Assembly: GCA_031552995.1 (NCBI GenBank)
Contig: JAVBMB010000058.1
Span: 1 to 42,290, forward strand
DNA: 42,290 nucleotides
Direction of reading: 5' to 3'
Origin: JAVBMB01 sp031552995
GTDB lineage: Bacteria > Bacillota > Clostridia > Oscillospirales > Butyricicoccaceae
The notes under the pieces are model-generated. The model worked only from the letters and a program-made list of their open reading frames with translations. It did no database searches and was not told where the DNA came from. The stretch's first letter is position 1, and each line of letters opens with the position of its first letter. Made by a program: the position numbers and the translations under genes. Shown piece after piece: positions 33,546 through 41,681 of the stretch.

Positions 33546-33571
33546 AAAAGCTCTGCGATGCAGAGCTTTTT
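33546..33571 (+). terminator. Rho-independent terminator after acpP
   Basis: A perfect 11-bp stem (33546-33556 with 33560-33570), a GAT loop and a run of five T at its end (33567-33571). It lies 38 bases before the rnc start, so rnc is either expressed by readthrough or from an unseen promoter. Confidence 0.9.
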
Positions 33572-33608
33572 GCCTATTTGCAAAGCTTCAAGAGGGGAGG
33601 GATCATAC

Positions 33609-34286
33609 ATGTCTGACTTTATTCATGTCGACTACACATTCAAAAACCGCGCACTGCTTGTAAATGCGCTGACGCACAGCTCGTACGCCAATGAAAACCG
33701 CGACAGAGGCGTTACAAGCAACGAGCGTCTGGAGTTCCTTGGCGACAGTGTGCTCGGCTTCATTTGTGCGGAATACATCTACGATAAATATGCCGACCTC
33801 CCCGAGGGAGAGCTCACGAAGCTTCGAGCCGCCATAGTGTGCGAAAGCTCTCTGTTTGACTTTGCGTGTGAAATTGACCTGGGCGAACGCCTTCTTCTCG
33901 GCAAGGGAGAACGCGCCGGCGGCGGCAGCCGCCGCCCGTCGGTGTTGGCTGACGCCGTGGAAGCGGTTCTGGCCGCCGTTTATCTCGACGGCGGCATGGT
34001 CTGCGCGCGCAATTTCGCGCTCGGCTTTATAGCCCAAAAGGCAGAGGAGGCCATAAAAACCGCCCGCACAGTCGATTATAAGACCGCGCTTCAGGAAATT
34101 GTGCAAAAAAATCACGAGGAAACGCTGTCCTATCGCCTCAAGAGCGAGACCGGCCCCGACCACGACAAGCGGTTTGTAATTGAGGTACTTATAAACAGCA
34201 ACGCCGTGGCCGAGGGCGAGGGCAAAAGCAAAAAACTGGCCGAGCAGGCAGCCGCCAGAGCTGCATTGGAGCTGATGGGCGAATGA
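33609..34286 (+). CDS. rnc: Ribonuclease III
   Basis: A 225-aa double-strand RNA endonuclease for rRNA precursor processing. The catalytic signature ERLEFLGDSVLG is at residues 39-50, with the second acidic cluster DAVEAVLAAVYLDGG at ~117-131. A dsRNA-binding domain occupies ~155-225 (DYKTALQEIVQ... KSKKLAEQAAARAAL). GGGGAGGG precedes ATG 33609. The TGA overlaps the next ATG. This genome also has Mini-III (15562), so 23S and pre-rRNA processing are split as in Bacillus. Confidence 0.97.
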   Translation: MSDFIHVDYTFKNRALLVNALTHSSYANENRDRGVTSNERLEFLGDSVLGFICAEYIYDKYADLPEGELTKLRAAIVCESSLFDFACEIDLGERLLLGKGERAGGGSRRPSVLADAVEAVLAAVYLDGGMVCARNFALGFIAQKAEEAIKTARTVDYKTALQEIVQKNHEETLSYRLKSETGPDHDKRFVIEVLINSNAVAEGEGKSKKLAEQAAARAALELMGE

Positions 34287-35275
34287 CGGACAAAATCATC
34301 CCTATTTTTATACCGCATCTCGGCTGCCCGAATGACTGCGTGTTCTGCAACCAAAAGGAAATCGCGGCCCGGACAGCGCCGGATGCCGAGGAAGTCAAGT
34401 GGCAGATCAGGTCAGCGCTTCGCTGCACGACCATGCCGCAGATCGCCTTCTACGGCGGCAGCTTTACGGCAATCGACCGCGAACTGCAAAAGCAGTATCT
34501 CGATGTCGCCGCCAGCTTTGTCGAGAGCGGGCTTGTCAGCGGCGTCAGGATATCAACCCGGCCGGACTGTATATCGCCCGAGATTGTTGACTTTCTAAAG
34601 AGCAGACATGTCGATACCATCGAGCTCGGCGCGCAGTCCACCGATGACAATGTGCTGGCGCTGTCGCGCCGCGGGCACACCGCGGCGGACATTGTCTCGG
34701 CGGCGAAGTGCATCAAAGCAGGCGGCCTCGAGCTTGTGCTTCAGATGATGACCGGGCTTCCCGGCACGAATGACGCGAGTGACGTAAATACGGCGTTCGA
34801 CCTTGCAAGCCTTTTTCCGGATGCCGTACGTATTTACCCGGTCTGTGTTATATGGGGCACCGAGCTCGACAGGCTGTATACACACGGCAAATATAAGCCT
34901 CACGATTTAGAACACACCAGCAACCTGTGTGCCAATATATTGGGTGTTTTCACGGCGCAAGGCATCCCGGTGCTTCGCATCGGGCTGAACCCGACAAAGG
35001 ATTTATCGTCCGGCGCGGTTATAGCGGGCGGCTACCACCCGGCGATGGGGGAGCTTGTGCGCTCCCGCAGACTGCGCGGAATCATTGAGCGGTCGCTGCC
35101 GCAAAATGCCACCGGCCGCGCCGTTGTATCGGTGCAAAAAGGCAATTCTCCGCTTGTGCGCGGGCAGAAGAAGTGTAATATGGAATATTTTGCAATTAAA
35201 TTCCCACGCTTGAAGCTTGAAATCGTCGAAGACCCGAACCAAAGAGAGGAAGTAGTCGTTAAACTGGTAAAATGA
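34283..35275 (+). CDS. Elp3-like radical SAM protein
   Basis: A 330-aa radical SAM enzyme. The 4Fe-4S cluster cysteines are C15, C19 and C22 (CPNDCVFC), followed by YGGSFTAI, GVRISTRPDCI and DTIELGAQSTDDNVL, which are features of the Elp3/COG1243 group. It has no C-terminal acetyltransferase domain, so it is not a full Elongator-type enzyme. Genes of this kind often lie between rnc and smc in Clostridia. The reaction is unknown; tRNA modification is plausible by family. Coupled to rnc through ATGA and followed by a strong terminator. Confidence 0.88.
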   Translation: MTDKIIPIFIPHLGCPNDCVFCNQKEIAARTAPDAEEVKWQIRSALRCTTMPQIAFYGGSFTAIDRELQKQYLDVAASFVESGLVSGVRISTRPDCISPEIVDFLKSRHVDTIELGAQSTDDNVLALSRRGHTAADIVSAAKCIKAGGLELVLQMMTGLPGTNDASDVNTAFDLASLFPDAVRIYPVCVIWGTELDRLYTHGKYKPHDLEHTSNLCANILGVFTAQGIPVLRIGLNPTKDLSSGAVIAGGYHPAMGELVRSRRLRGIIERSLPQNATGRAVVSVQKGNSPLVRGQKKCNMEYFAIKFPRLKLEIVEDPNQREEVVVKLVK

Positions 35276-35287
35276 TACTGCTCACAC

Positions 35288-35318
35288 CGCCGCGGAATCA
35301 AAACCGCGGCGTTTTTTT
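35288..35318 (+). terminator. Rho-independent terminator after the radical SAM gene
   Basis: A perfect 8-bp GC stem CGCCGCGG/CCGCGGCG (35288-35295 with 35304-35311), an 8-base loop, then seven T (35312-35318). It separates the rnc unit from smc. Confidence 0.93.
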
Positions 35319-35414
35319 GCGTGAACTGACGCAACAGAGGCTGCGGCAGTCGGGAATTAAGTAATTGAAATCGTGTAAAACATTACGGATTCCGGAGCTG
35401 ATGGTTGATTTTTA

Positions 35415-35443
35415 TTGTATTTGCACTTCGCGTTTGATATAAT
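35415..35443 (+). promoter_or_regulatory. smc promoter with extended -10
   Basis: TTGTAT (35415-35420), 17 bases, TATAAT (35438-35443), with TGA directly before the -10 as an extended element. It gives a leader of ~65 bases to TTG 35514. The remainder of 35319-35513 shows no gene. Confidence 0.75.
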
Positions 35444-35513
35444 ATTTTCTACGTGATGCATGTAAGCGCCATTCCTCCGACGTGCCGCGATTATCCATTT
35501 GAGAGGTGCCGGT

Positions 35514-38500
35514 TTGTTCCTTAAATCTATCGAAATCCAAGGATTCAAATCATTTCCCGATAAAGCCGTACTCGATTTTGGCCGTGGTGTAACAGCTATA
35601 GTCGGGCCAAACGGCAGCGGAAAAAGCAATATAGTCGACGCCATACGCTGGGTTCTGGGAGAGCAGTCAGCCAAGGCGATGCGCGGCGGCCGCATGGAGG
35701 ATGTTATCTTCGGCGGCACGCTTCGTCGTGGTCCGCTCGGCTTTTGCGAGGTTACACTCGTGCTGGACAACACAGACGGCGGAATCGCGCTTGAGTACGG
35801 CGAGGTAAGCATCACAAGGCGGTATTACCGAAGCGGAGAGAGCGAGTTTTTCATCAACCGCAAATCTGTGCGTCTAAAGGATGTCCACGAGCTGTTTATG
35901 GATACCGGCCTCGGGCGCGACGGCTATTCGATAATCGGCCAAGGACGTATAGACGAAATATTGTCGGTCAAAAGCGCAGACCGCAGGGAAATATTCGAGG
36001 AGGCTGCCGGAATTACGCGCTTCCGCTACCGCAAGGAGGAAAGCGAGCGCAAGCTTGCCGGATGCGAGGACAATCTTACTCGTGTACGAGACATTATTTC
36101 CGAGCTTGAAGGCCAGGTTGAGCCGCTGCGCGAGCAAGCCGAGAAGGCTAAAAGCTTTTTGTTGCTCCGTGACGAGCTTCGCGTGCTCGAGGTGTCCGTT
36201 TGGCTGGACAGTCTGGACAAGCTGAAAGATAATCTGCAAAAGGCGCAGACAGACTATAACAACGCCGAACGAATGCTTGCCGCCAAAAAGCGGGAAATCG
36301 ACGAGCTGCACGCGACATCGTCTCAGATGACCGAAGAGATGCACGAACGGGACATGCTCGGAGAAAGTCTCCGTGACCAATTGCGCGAGGTTGAGACAAG
36401 GCTTAGCGAGATAAACAGCCGCATAGCCGTCAGCTTTGCGACGATAAAAAACAACGAGGACAATATACTGGGCCAAACGCAGGAGATATCGCAGCAGCAG
36501 GGCCGCGAGGCCGGCTTGGCTTCGCAGCTTCAGATGAAACGTGAAAGTTTAGCACTGCTCAACGCGAAAGATGCCGATATGCGTCAAAAGCTTGATGAAC
36601 TGATGCAGGAAGTCCTTGTGTCGGCCGGCGAGGCGAGGGGCATCACCGAACGTATTGACGCGCTCGTCGCCGGGATAGAGCTAAAGCGTCAAAGCCGCGC
36701 CGACCTTCAGGCCGAGGCTATGGCGTTTGAGGTCGGCATTCGTGAAATTATATCGCGCGGCGACAATATCAAGGACGAGCGTGAAATAATGCGGACAAGG
36801 CTGCAAAACGAGTACGACAAGCTTGCAGAGATGAAAAAATCTCTCGAAGAGAATAGCGAAAAAAAAGATACATGCGAGAATATGCTGCGCGGTTTTGGCA
36901 TGCGTGTTCAAGCCAGAGAGAAAAAACTTCGTGAGCAGGAAGAAAATCTCGCCAGACTGACGCGTGAAAACGACGCCAAGGCGGACCGCATAAAAATGCT
37001 GTCCGCGATGGAACGCGAATACGAGGGCTTTTCGGCCTCGGTGCGCAATGTCATGCAGGCGGCAAAGCACGGCGAGCTAAAGTATATCCACGGCCCGGTC
37101 GCCGACATAATAGAGACGGACGACCACTACGCCATCGCCATAGAAATCGCTCTTGGCGCCTCTATGCAAAATATCGTCGTTGACAGCGAAAAGGACGCAA
37201 AAGCCGCGATAAATTACCTCAAGGCTCGTGATATGGGCAGGGCGACATTCCTGCCGCTGTCAGCGGTTAAGAACAGATATCCGCGCAAGCAGCTCGACAA
37301 CGAGCCAGGCTTCATCGGCTGGGGAAGCGAGCTCGTGCGGTTCGACAGCAAGTACGATGTACTGATTTCAAGCCTGCTTGGCGGCACTGCCGTCGCGCAG
37401 GATTTAGATTACGCCATAGCTATGGCAAAGCGCAACGGCTATGCGTTTCGCATCGTCACGCTCGACGGTCAGCTCATCAATCCGTCGGGAGCGATGACGG
37501 GCGGCAGCCTTAACAAGAATACCGGCGTGCTCTCCCGCGCGGGAGAGATACGCAGACTGAAAGCAGAGAGCGAAACGCTTGCAGTCCGGATAGATACGCT
37601 TACAAAAGAGCTGCGGGAGACAAAGCGCGAGCTTGAAGCCGCAACTTACGAGTCCGACGCCGCAAAGCATGAGCTTCGTCAGGCCGAGGATGCGCTGCTC
37701 GCCATTGGTGCCGAGCGCGCGCAGCAGGCCTTGCTGATAGAGAGTATAGAGGGCGCGATAGCCCAGCTTGACGGCGAAAGTGATAGCCAGAGTAAGCGCA
37801 TTGCCGATGCTAAAGCCGGCATAGAAAACTGCGAGGCTAAACTTCGCGACATCGCGGCGCAAAGTGCCGAGCTTCAGTCGGCTCTTGACTCGCTGTCCGG
37901 TGACCGAGAAAAGACCGAAAAGTACGCCGGAAGCCTTTCGGACGCCGCCGCTTCAATCAGGGAAGAACTCGCCGCAATCCGTGCCGAGCAGGATAGTACA
38001 TCCGCCGCCATCGCCGAGTTTGAAAACCTACTCGGCTCTGTCAGTGCCGAGCTTGTCGGCAAGGAATCGGCAATTAATCTCATCCGCGAGCGAAACGAGG
38101 AGCTGCGCCGCGATGTGGAGGAAAACCGGCAGATTGCTGCCGGATACTCTGCTGAGGCCGAGCAGGTGGAAAAGCGTGTCCGCGATGTGCAGAGCGAGAA
38201 AATGCAGTTTGAAGGTGCGCGCGTCAAGTGCGACCGCGATATACAAGCCAAAAACGCAGAGCTGCTGAACCTCGAGCGTGAGCGCGGAAGGCTGGAGAAT
38301 AAAAAGATCCAGGCCGAGATGGAGGAGGACGGAATCATCCAGCGCCTGTGGGAGAACTATGAGCTGACACGCGTCACAGCGCAGGCTGTGCGGGTCGAGC
38401 TTGAGAGCTTGTCTAAGGCGAACAGGCGCATCGGAGAGCTTAAAGCCGGCATCAAAAAGCTGGGTGACGTCAGCATTGCTTCAATTGACGAGTATGCAAA

Positions 38501-39086
38501 GGTCAGTGAACGATACACATACTTGACGACACAGCGCGATGATCTTGAAAAAGCTCAGGCCGACCTGATAAAAATCATCGGCGAGCTTACCGAAAATATG
38601 AAGTCAATTTTCGCGGGCGAATTTGAAAAAATCAACCGCATGTTCCAGACGACGTTTGTCGAAATATTCGGCGGCGGCAACGGAAGGCTTAAGCTCGAGG
38701 ACGAGAGCGATATACTAAACTGCGGCATCGAAATCATTGTCGAGCTTCCCGGCAAAGCCGTCAGAGCGATATCGCTGCTGTCGGGCGGTGAAAAAGCATT
38801 TGTCGCAATAGCGCTGTACTTCTCGATAATCAAGGTCAGGCCGACGCCGTTCTGCCTGCTGGACGAGATAGAAGCTGCGCTGGACAATGTGAACATACTG
38901 CGGTTTTCGCAATATTTGCGCACTATGTGCGAAAAAACGCAGTTCATTGTTATCACTCACCGCCGCGGCACGATGGAGGGCGCGGATATACTCTATGGCG
39001 TAACGATGCAGGAAAAGGGCGTTACAAAGCTGTTGACGCTTAATATCAGCGATGTGGAAAAACAGATTCAGCTAAAACCAAATTAA
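35514..39086 (+). CDS. smc: Chromosome condensation and segregation protein SMC
   Basis: A 1190-aa SMC ATPase that, with ScpA and ScpB, organises the chromosome. Walker A GPNGSGKSN is at residues 31-39; long coiled coils flank a hinge at ~500-650 (GPVADIIETDDHYAIAIEIALG...). The C-terminal head has the signature LLSGGEKAF (~1088-1096) and Walker B CLLDEIEAALDN (~1114-1125). The start is taken as TTG 35514 because GAGAGGTG (35501-35508) lies 5 bases before it and the product then begins MFLKSIEIQGFKSF, as in other SMCs; a TTG at 35499 is less likely. ftsY follows after 34 bases. Confidence 0.97.
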   Translation: MFLKSIEIQGFKSFPDKAVLDFGRGVTAIVGPNGSGKSNIVDAIRWVLGEQSAKAMRGGRMEDVIFGGTLRRGPLGFCEVTLVLDNTDGGIALEYGEVSITRRYYRSGESEFFINRKSVRLKDVHELFMDTGLGRDGYSIIGQGRIDEILSVKSADRREIFEEAAGITRFRYRKEESERKLAGCEDNLTRVRDIISELEGQVEPLREQAEKAKSFLLLRDELRVLEVSVWLDSLDKLKDNLQKAQTDYNNAERMLAAKKREIDELHATSSQMTEEMHERDMLGESLRDQLREVETRLSEINSRIAVSFATIKNNEDNILGQTQEISQQQGREAGLASQLQMKRESLALLNAKDADMRQKLDELMQEVLVSAGEARGITERIDALVAGIELKRQSRADLQAEAMAFEVGIREIISRGDNIKDEREIMRTRLQNEYDKLAEMKKSLEENSEKKDTCENMLRGFGMRVQAREKKLREQEENLARLTRENDAKADRIKMLSAMEREYEGFSASVRNVMQAAKHGELKYIHGPVADIIETDDHYAIAIEIALGASMQNIVVDSEKDAKAAINYLKARDMGRATFLPLSAVKNRYPRKQLDNEPGFIGWGSELVRFDSKYDVLISSLLGGTAVAQDLDYAIAMAKRNGYAFRIVTLDGQLINPSGAMTGGSLNKNTGVLSRAGEIRRLKAESETLAVRIDTLTKELRETKRELEAATYESDAAKHELRQAEDALLAIGAERAQQALLIESIEGAIAQLDGESDSQSKRIADAKAGIENCEAKLRDIAAQSAELQSALDSLSGDREKTEKYAGSLSDAAASIREELAAIRAEQDSTSAAIAEFENLLGSVSAELVGKESAINLIRERNEELRRDVEENRQIAAGYSAEAEQVEKRVRDVQSEKMQFEGARVKCDRDIQAKNAELLNLERERGRLENKKIQAEMEEDGIIQRLWENYELTRVTAQAVRVELESLSKANRRIGELKAGIKKLGDVSIASIDEYAKVSERYTYLTTQRDDLEKAQADLIKIIGELTENMKSIFAGEFEKINRMFQTTFVEIFGGGNGRLKLEDESDILNCGIEIIVELPGKAVRAISLLSGGEKAFVAIALYFSIIKVRPTPFCLLDEIEAALDNVNILRFSQYLRTMCEKTQFIVITHRRGTMEGADILYGVTMQEKGVTKLLTLNISDVEKQIQLKPN

Positions 39087-39120
39087 CACGGACATAATAA
39101 AGTGAACACGGGGGTGCCGT

Positions 39121-40029
39121 ATGGCATTTTTCGATAGAATTAAAGAAGGGCTTAAAAAGACACGCGAATCGGCATCAAGCAATATTAACTCGGTGCTTGC
39201 CACTTTTCGCGCCGTAGACGATGATTTGCTGGACGAGCTGGAGGATGCGCTTGTGACAGCCGATGTCGGCGCAAATACCGCCGGAGATACGGTTGCCGAG
39301 CTGCGCCGCCGCGCGAAGCTGAGCAACCTGAAAACGCGCGAACAGGTCATCGTATGCCTTGCGGATATCCTAGCCGCAAAAATGCCGCAAAATGACGGTC
39401 TAAAGCTCTGCTCAAAGCCGTCGCTTATATTGATTGTAGGGGTCAACGGCGTCGGCAAAACGACCACTATCGGCAAGCTTGGGCAAAAGCTGACGCAAGA
39501 CGGCAAGAGGGTGCTGTTTGCCGCCGGTGATACATTCCGCGCCGCCGCCGCCGACCAGCTTGATATCTGGGCAAAACGATGCGGCGCCGATATCGTCCGC
39601 CATTTGGAGGGAGCCGACCCGGCCGCCGTTATATTCGATGCCATATCGGCCGCCAAGGCTCGCGGCGCCGATGTCGTCATCTGCGACACAGCGGGGCGGC
39701 TGCACAACAAGGATAACCTGATGCGCGAGCTGGCTAAGATTTCGAAAATCATCACGAGAGAGCTTCCGGATTCCGATATCGAGACTCTGCTTGTTCTTGA
39801 CGCAACAACAGGGCAAAACGCCATAAATCAGGCCGACAGCTTTAATCAGGCCGCCAAATTGACTGGCCTTGTGCTTACAAAGCTTGACGGAACCGCCAAA
39901 GGCGGCATAGTTATAAATGTCTCATCACGGCTTAATGTGCCGGTCAAGTTTGTCGGTGTTGGAGAAAAAGCCGAAGACTTGCTTGAGTTCGACGCGGCCG
40001 GGTTTACATCAGCGCTGCTTGGCGAATGA
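39121..40029 (+). CDS. ftsY: Signal recognition particle receptor FtsY
   Basis: A 302-aa SRP GTPase that docks ribosome-nascent-chain complexes at the membrane. It has the N domain (~1-95) and G domain: P-loop GVNGVGKTT (107-115), DTAGRLHNK, TKLDGTAKGG and GVGEKAEDL. There is no long acidic A domain, which is usual in Firmicutes. GGGGGTG lies just before ATG 39121. The smc-ftsY linkage is conserved. No ffh gene is in the window. Confidence 0.97.
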   Translation: MAFFDRIKEGLKKTRESASSNINSVLATFRAVDDDLLDELEDALVTADVGANTAGDTVAELRRRAKLSNLKTREQVIVCLADILAAKMPQNDGLKLCSKPSLILIVGVNGVGKTTTIGKLGQKLTQDGKRVLFAAGDTFRAAAADQLDIWAKRCGADIVRHLEGADPAAVIFDAISAAKARGADVVICDTAGRLHNKDNLMRELAKISKIITRELPDSDIETLLVLDATTGQNAINQADSFNQAAKLTGLVLTKLDGTAKGGIVINVSSRLNVPVKFVGVGEKAEDLLEFDAAGFTSALLGE

Positions 40030-40053
40030 GCCGGCAATAAACAGGAGGGTACT

Positions 40054-40782
40054 ATGGCAAGACATGACGGCAGGAAGAACGACGAGCTGCGCCCGATAAA
40101 AATAACGACCGACTATATCATATTCCCTGAGGGGTCTGTGCTTATCGAATGCGGTAACACAAAGGTCATATGCAACGCCTCGATTGAGGACAGTGTTCCG
40201 CCGTTTATGAAGGGGCAGGGCAGAGGCTGGGTCACCGCCGAATATAACATGCTGCCCCGCGCGACAGGGACGCGCAGCCAGCGCGATATCAACAAGCTAA
40301 AATTAAACGGGCGCTCCGCCGAGATTCAGCGGCTCGTCGGCCGCTCGTTGCGGTCGGTCACCAATCTCGACAGGCTTGGCGAACGAAGCATTACAATCGA
40401 CTGCGATGTAATCCAGGCAGACGGCGGTACGCGCTGCGCCTCAATAACAGGCGGTTTTTGTGCGCTTGTTCTTGCGCTTGATAAGCTTCGCAAGCGCGGC
40501 GTGTTTCAGACATTGCCGCTGTACTCCTATGTAGCGGCCGTCAGCGCAGGCATAGTGAACAACGCTCCGCTGCTCGACCTTGATTACGTCGAGGACAGCG
40601 GAGGCGAGGTCGATTTCAACTTTGTGATGGATGACGAGGGCAAGATAATTGAGCTTCAGGGAACCGGTGAGGAGCGTCCGTTTTCTCGCAAGGAGCTTGA
40701 GGATATGCTTGCGCTGGCCGAGAAGGGGATAGCCGGTTTGGTTGCGGCTCAGCGCAAAGCCGTCGGGCATCTGTTCGGGTAA
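40054..40782 (+). CDS. rph: Ribonuclease PH
   Basis: A 242-aa phosphorolytic 3'-5' exoribonuclease that trims tRNA 3' ends. Signatures are RHDGRKNDELRPIKI at the start, GRGWVTAEYNMLPRATGTR (phosphate and RNA contacts) and TIDCDVIQADGGTR. AGGAGGG precedes ATG 40054. Followed after 5 bases by the nucleotide pyrophosphatase gene, a common pair in which the two are sometimes fused. Confidence 0.97.
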   Translation: MARHDGRKNDELRPIKITTDYIIFPEGSVLIECGNTKVICNASIEDSVPPFMKGQGRGWVTAEYNMLPRATGTRSQRDINKLKLNGRSAEIQRLVGRSLRSVTNLDRLGERSITIDCDVIQADGGTRCASITGGFCALVLALDKLRKRGVFQTLPLYSYVAAVSAGIVNNAPLLDLDYVEDSGGEVDFNFVMDDEGKIIELQGTGEERPFSRKELEDMLALAEKGIAGLVAAQRKAVGHLFG

Positions 40783-40787
40783 AAAAT

Positions 40788-41378
40788 ATGAAATACATTT
40801 TAGCATCAAACAACCCCAAAAAGCTTGTCGAGCTGTCGGCAATTCTCGCCGGAGCAAATATTATAACGCTATCCGAGGCCGGTATTACCGACGTGCCGGA
40901 CGAAACCGGAGAATCATTCGAGGAAAATGCCGTTATTAAAGCTCACGCCGCGATGCAGGTCAGCGGTATGCCTGCAATAGCCGATGATTCAGGTCTTGTC
41001 GTCGATGCGCTGGGCGGTGCGCCCGGCGTGCATTCGGCCCGCTTTTGCGAGGGAAGCGACAGCGACCGCACCGAGTTTCTTCTTCGCAATATGCACAGTG
41101 TGCCGGATTGCGAACGCACAGCAAGATTTGTCTCGGCTGTGGCGTGCGTATTTCCGGATGGCCGCCAGCTTGTCGCCGTCGGCAAATGTGAAGGGGTTAT
41201 ACTGCGCGCGCCGCGCGGAGACGGCGGATTTGGCTACGACCCGGTGTTTTACGTTCCGCAGCATGATATGACATATGCCGAGATGCCGTTCGATTTAAAA
41301 AACAGTATCTCGCACAGGGGGCAGGCGCTTGTAAAGCTGAAGGAAATGCTTGAAGCCATGCCCGATACAGAGAGGTAG
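40788..41378 (+). CDS. rdgB: XTP/dITP pyrophosphatase (RdgB/HAM1 family)
   Basis: A 196-aa enzyme that hydrolyses non-canonical purine triphosphates (XTP, dITP) to monophosphates. Motifs are SNNPKKLVE (substrate binding), ETGESFEENAVIKAHAA, DDSGLVVDAL (catalytic aspartate and metal), GGFGYDPVF and SHRGQAL. Its start lies 5 bases after the rph stop, so translation is probably coupled; the ribosome site is weak. Confidence 0.96.
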   Translation: MKYILASNNPKKLVELSAILAGANIITLSEAGITDVPDETGESFEENAVIKAHAAMQVSGMPAIADDSGLVVDALGGAPGVHSARFCEGSDSDRTEFLLRNMHSVPDCERTARFVSAVACVFPDGRQLVAVGKCEGVILRAPRGDGGFGYDPVFYVPQHDMTYAEMPFDLKNSISHRGQALVKLKEMLEAMPDTER

Positions 41379-41384
41379 ATAAAA

Positions 41385-41681
41385 ATGTTGACAAGCAAAC
41401 AGAGGGCTTTTTTACGCGCCCATGCTAATGCAATAGATACAATCGGGCAAATCGGCAAGGACGGCATAACACAGAATACAATTGACCAGGCGGCGCTCGC
41501 GCTTAAAGCGCGCGAAATTATCAAGCTTCGTGTGCTCGAAACATCAATGCTAACAGCGCGAGAGGCATGCGATACGCTGTGCGCCGCGCTAGACGCCGAG
41601 CCGGTTCAGGCCATCGGCAGCCGGTTTGTCATCTACAAGCCAAACCCCGAAAAGCCTGTAATAACCTTGCCGAAAAAATGA
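41385..41681 (+). CDS. yhbY: YhbY/CRM-domain RNA-binding protein
   Basis: A 98-aa single CRM (CRS1-YhbY) domain that associates with pre-50S ribosomal particles. The G-x-x-G RNA-binding loop is IGQIGKDGITQN at residues ~20-31, followed by LKAREIIKLRVLE. It starts 6 bases after the rdgB stop, and its stop overlaps the nadD ATG. The yhbY-nadD order is standard in Firmicutes (yqeI-nadD). Confidence 0.93.
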   Translation: MLTSKQRAFLRAHANAIDTIGQIGKDGITQNTIDQAALALKAREIIKLRVLETSMLTAREACDTLCAALDAEPVQAIGSRFVIYKPNPEKPVITLPKK

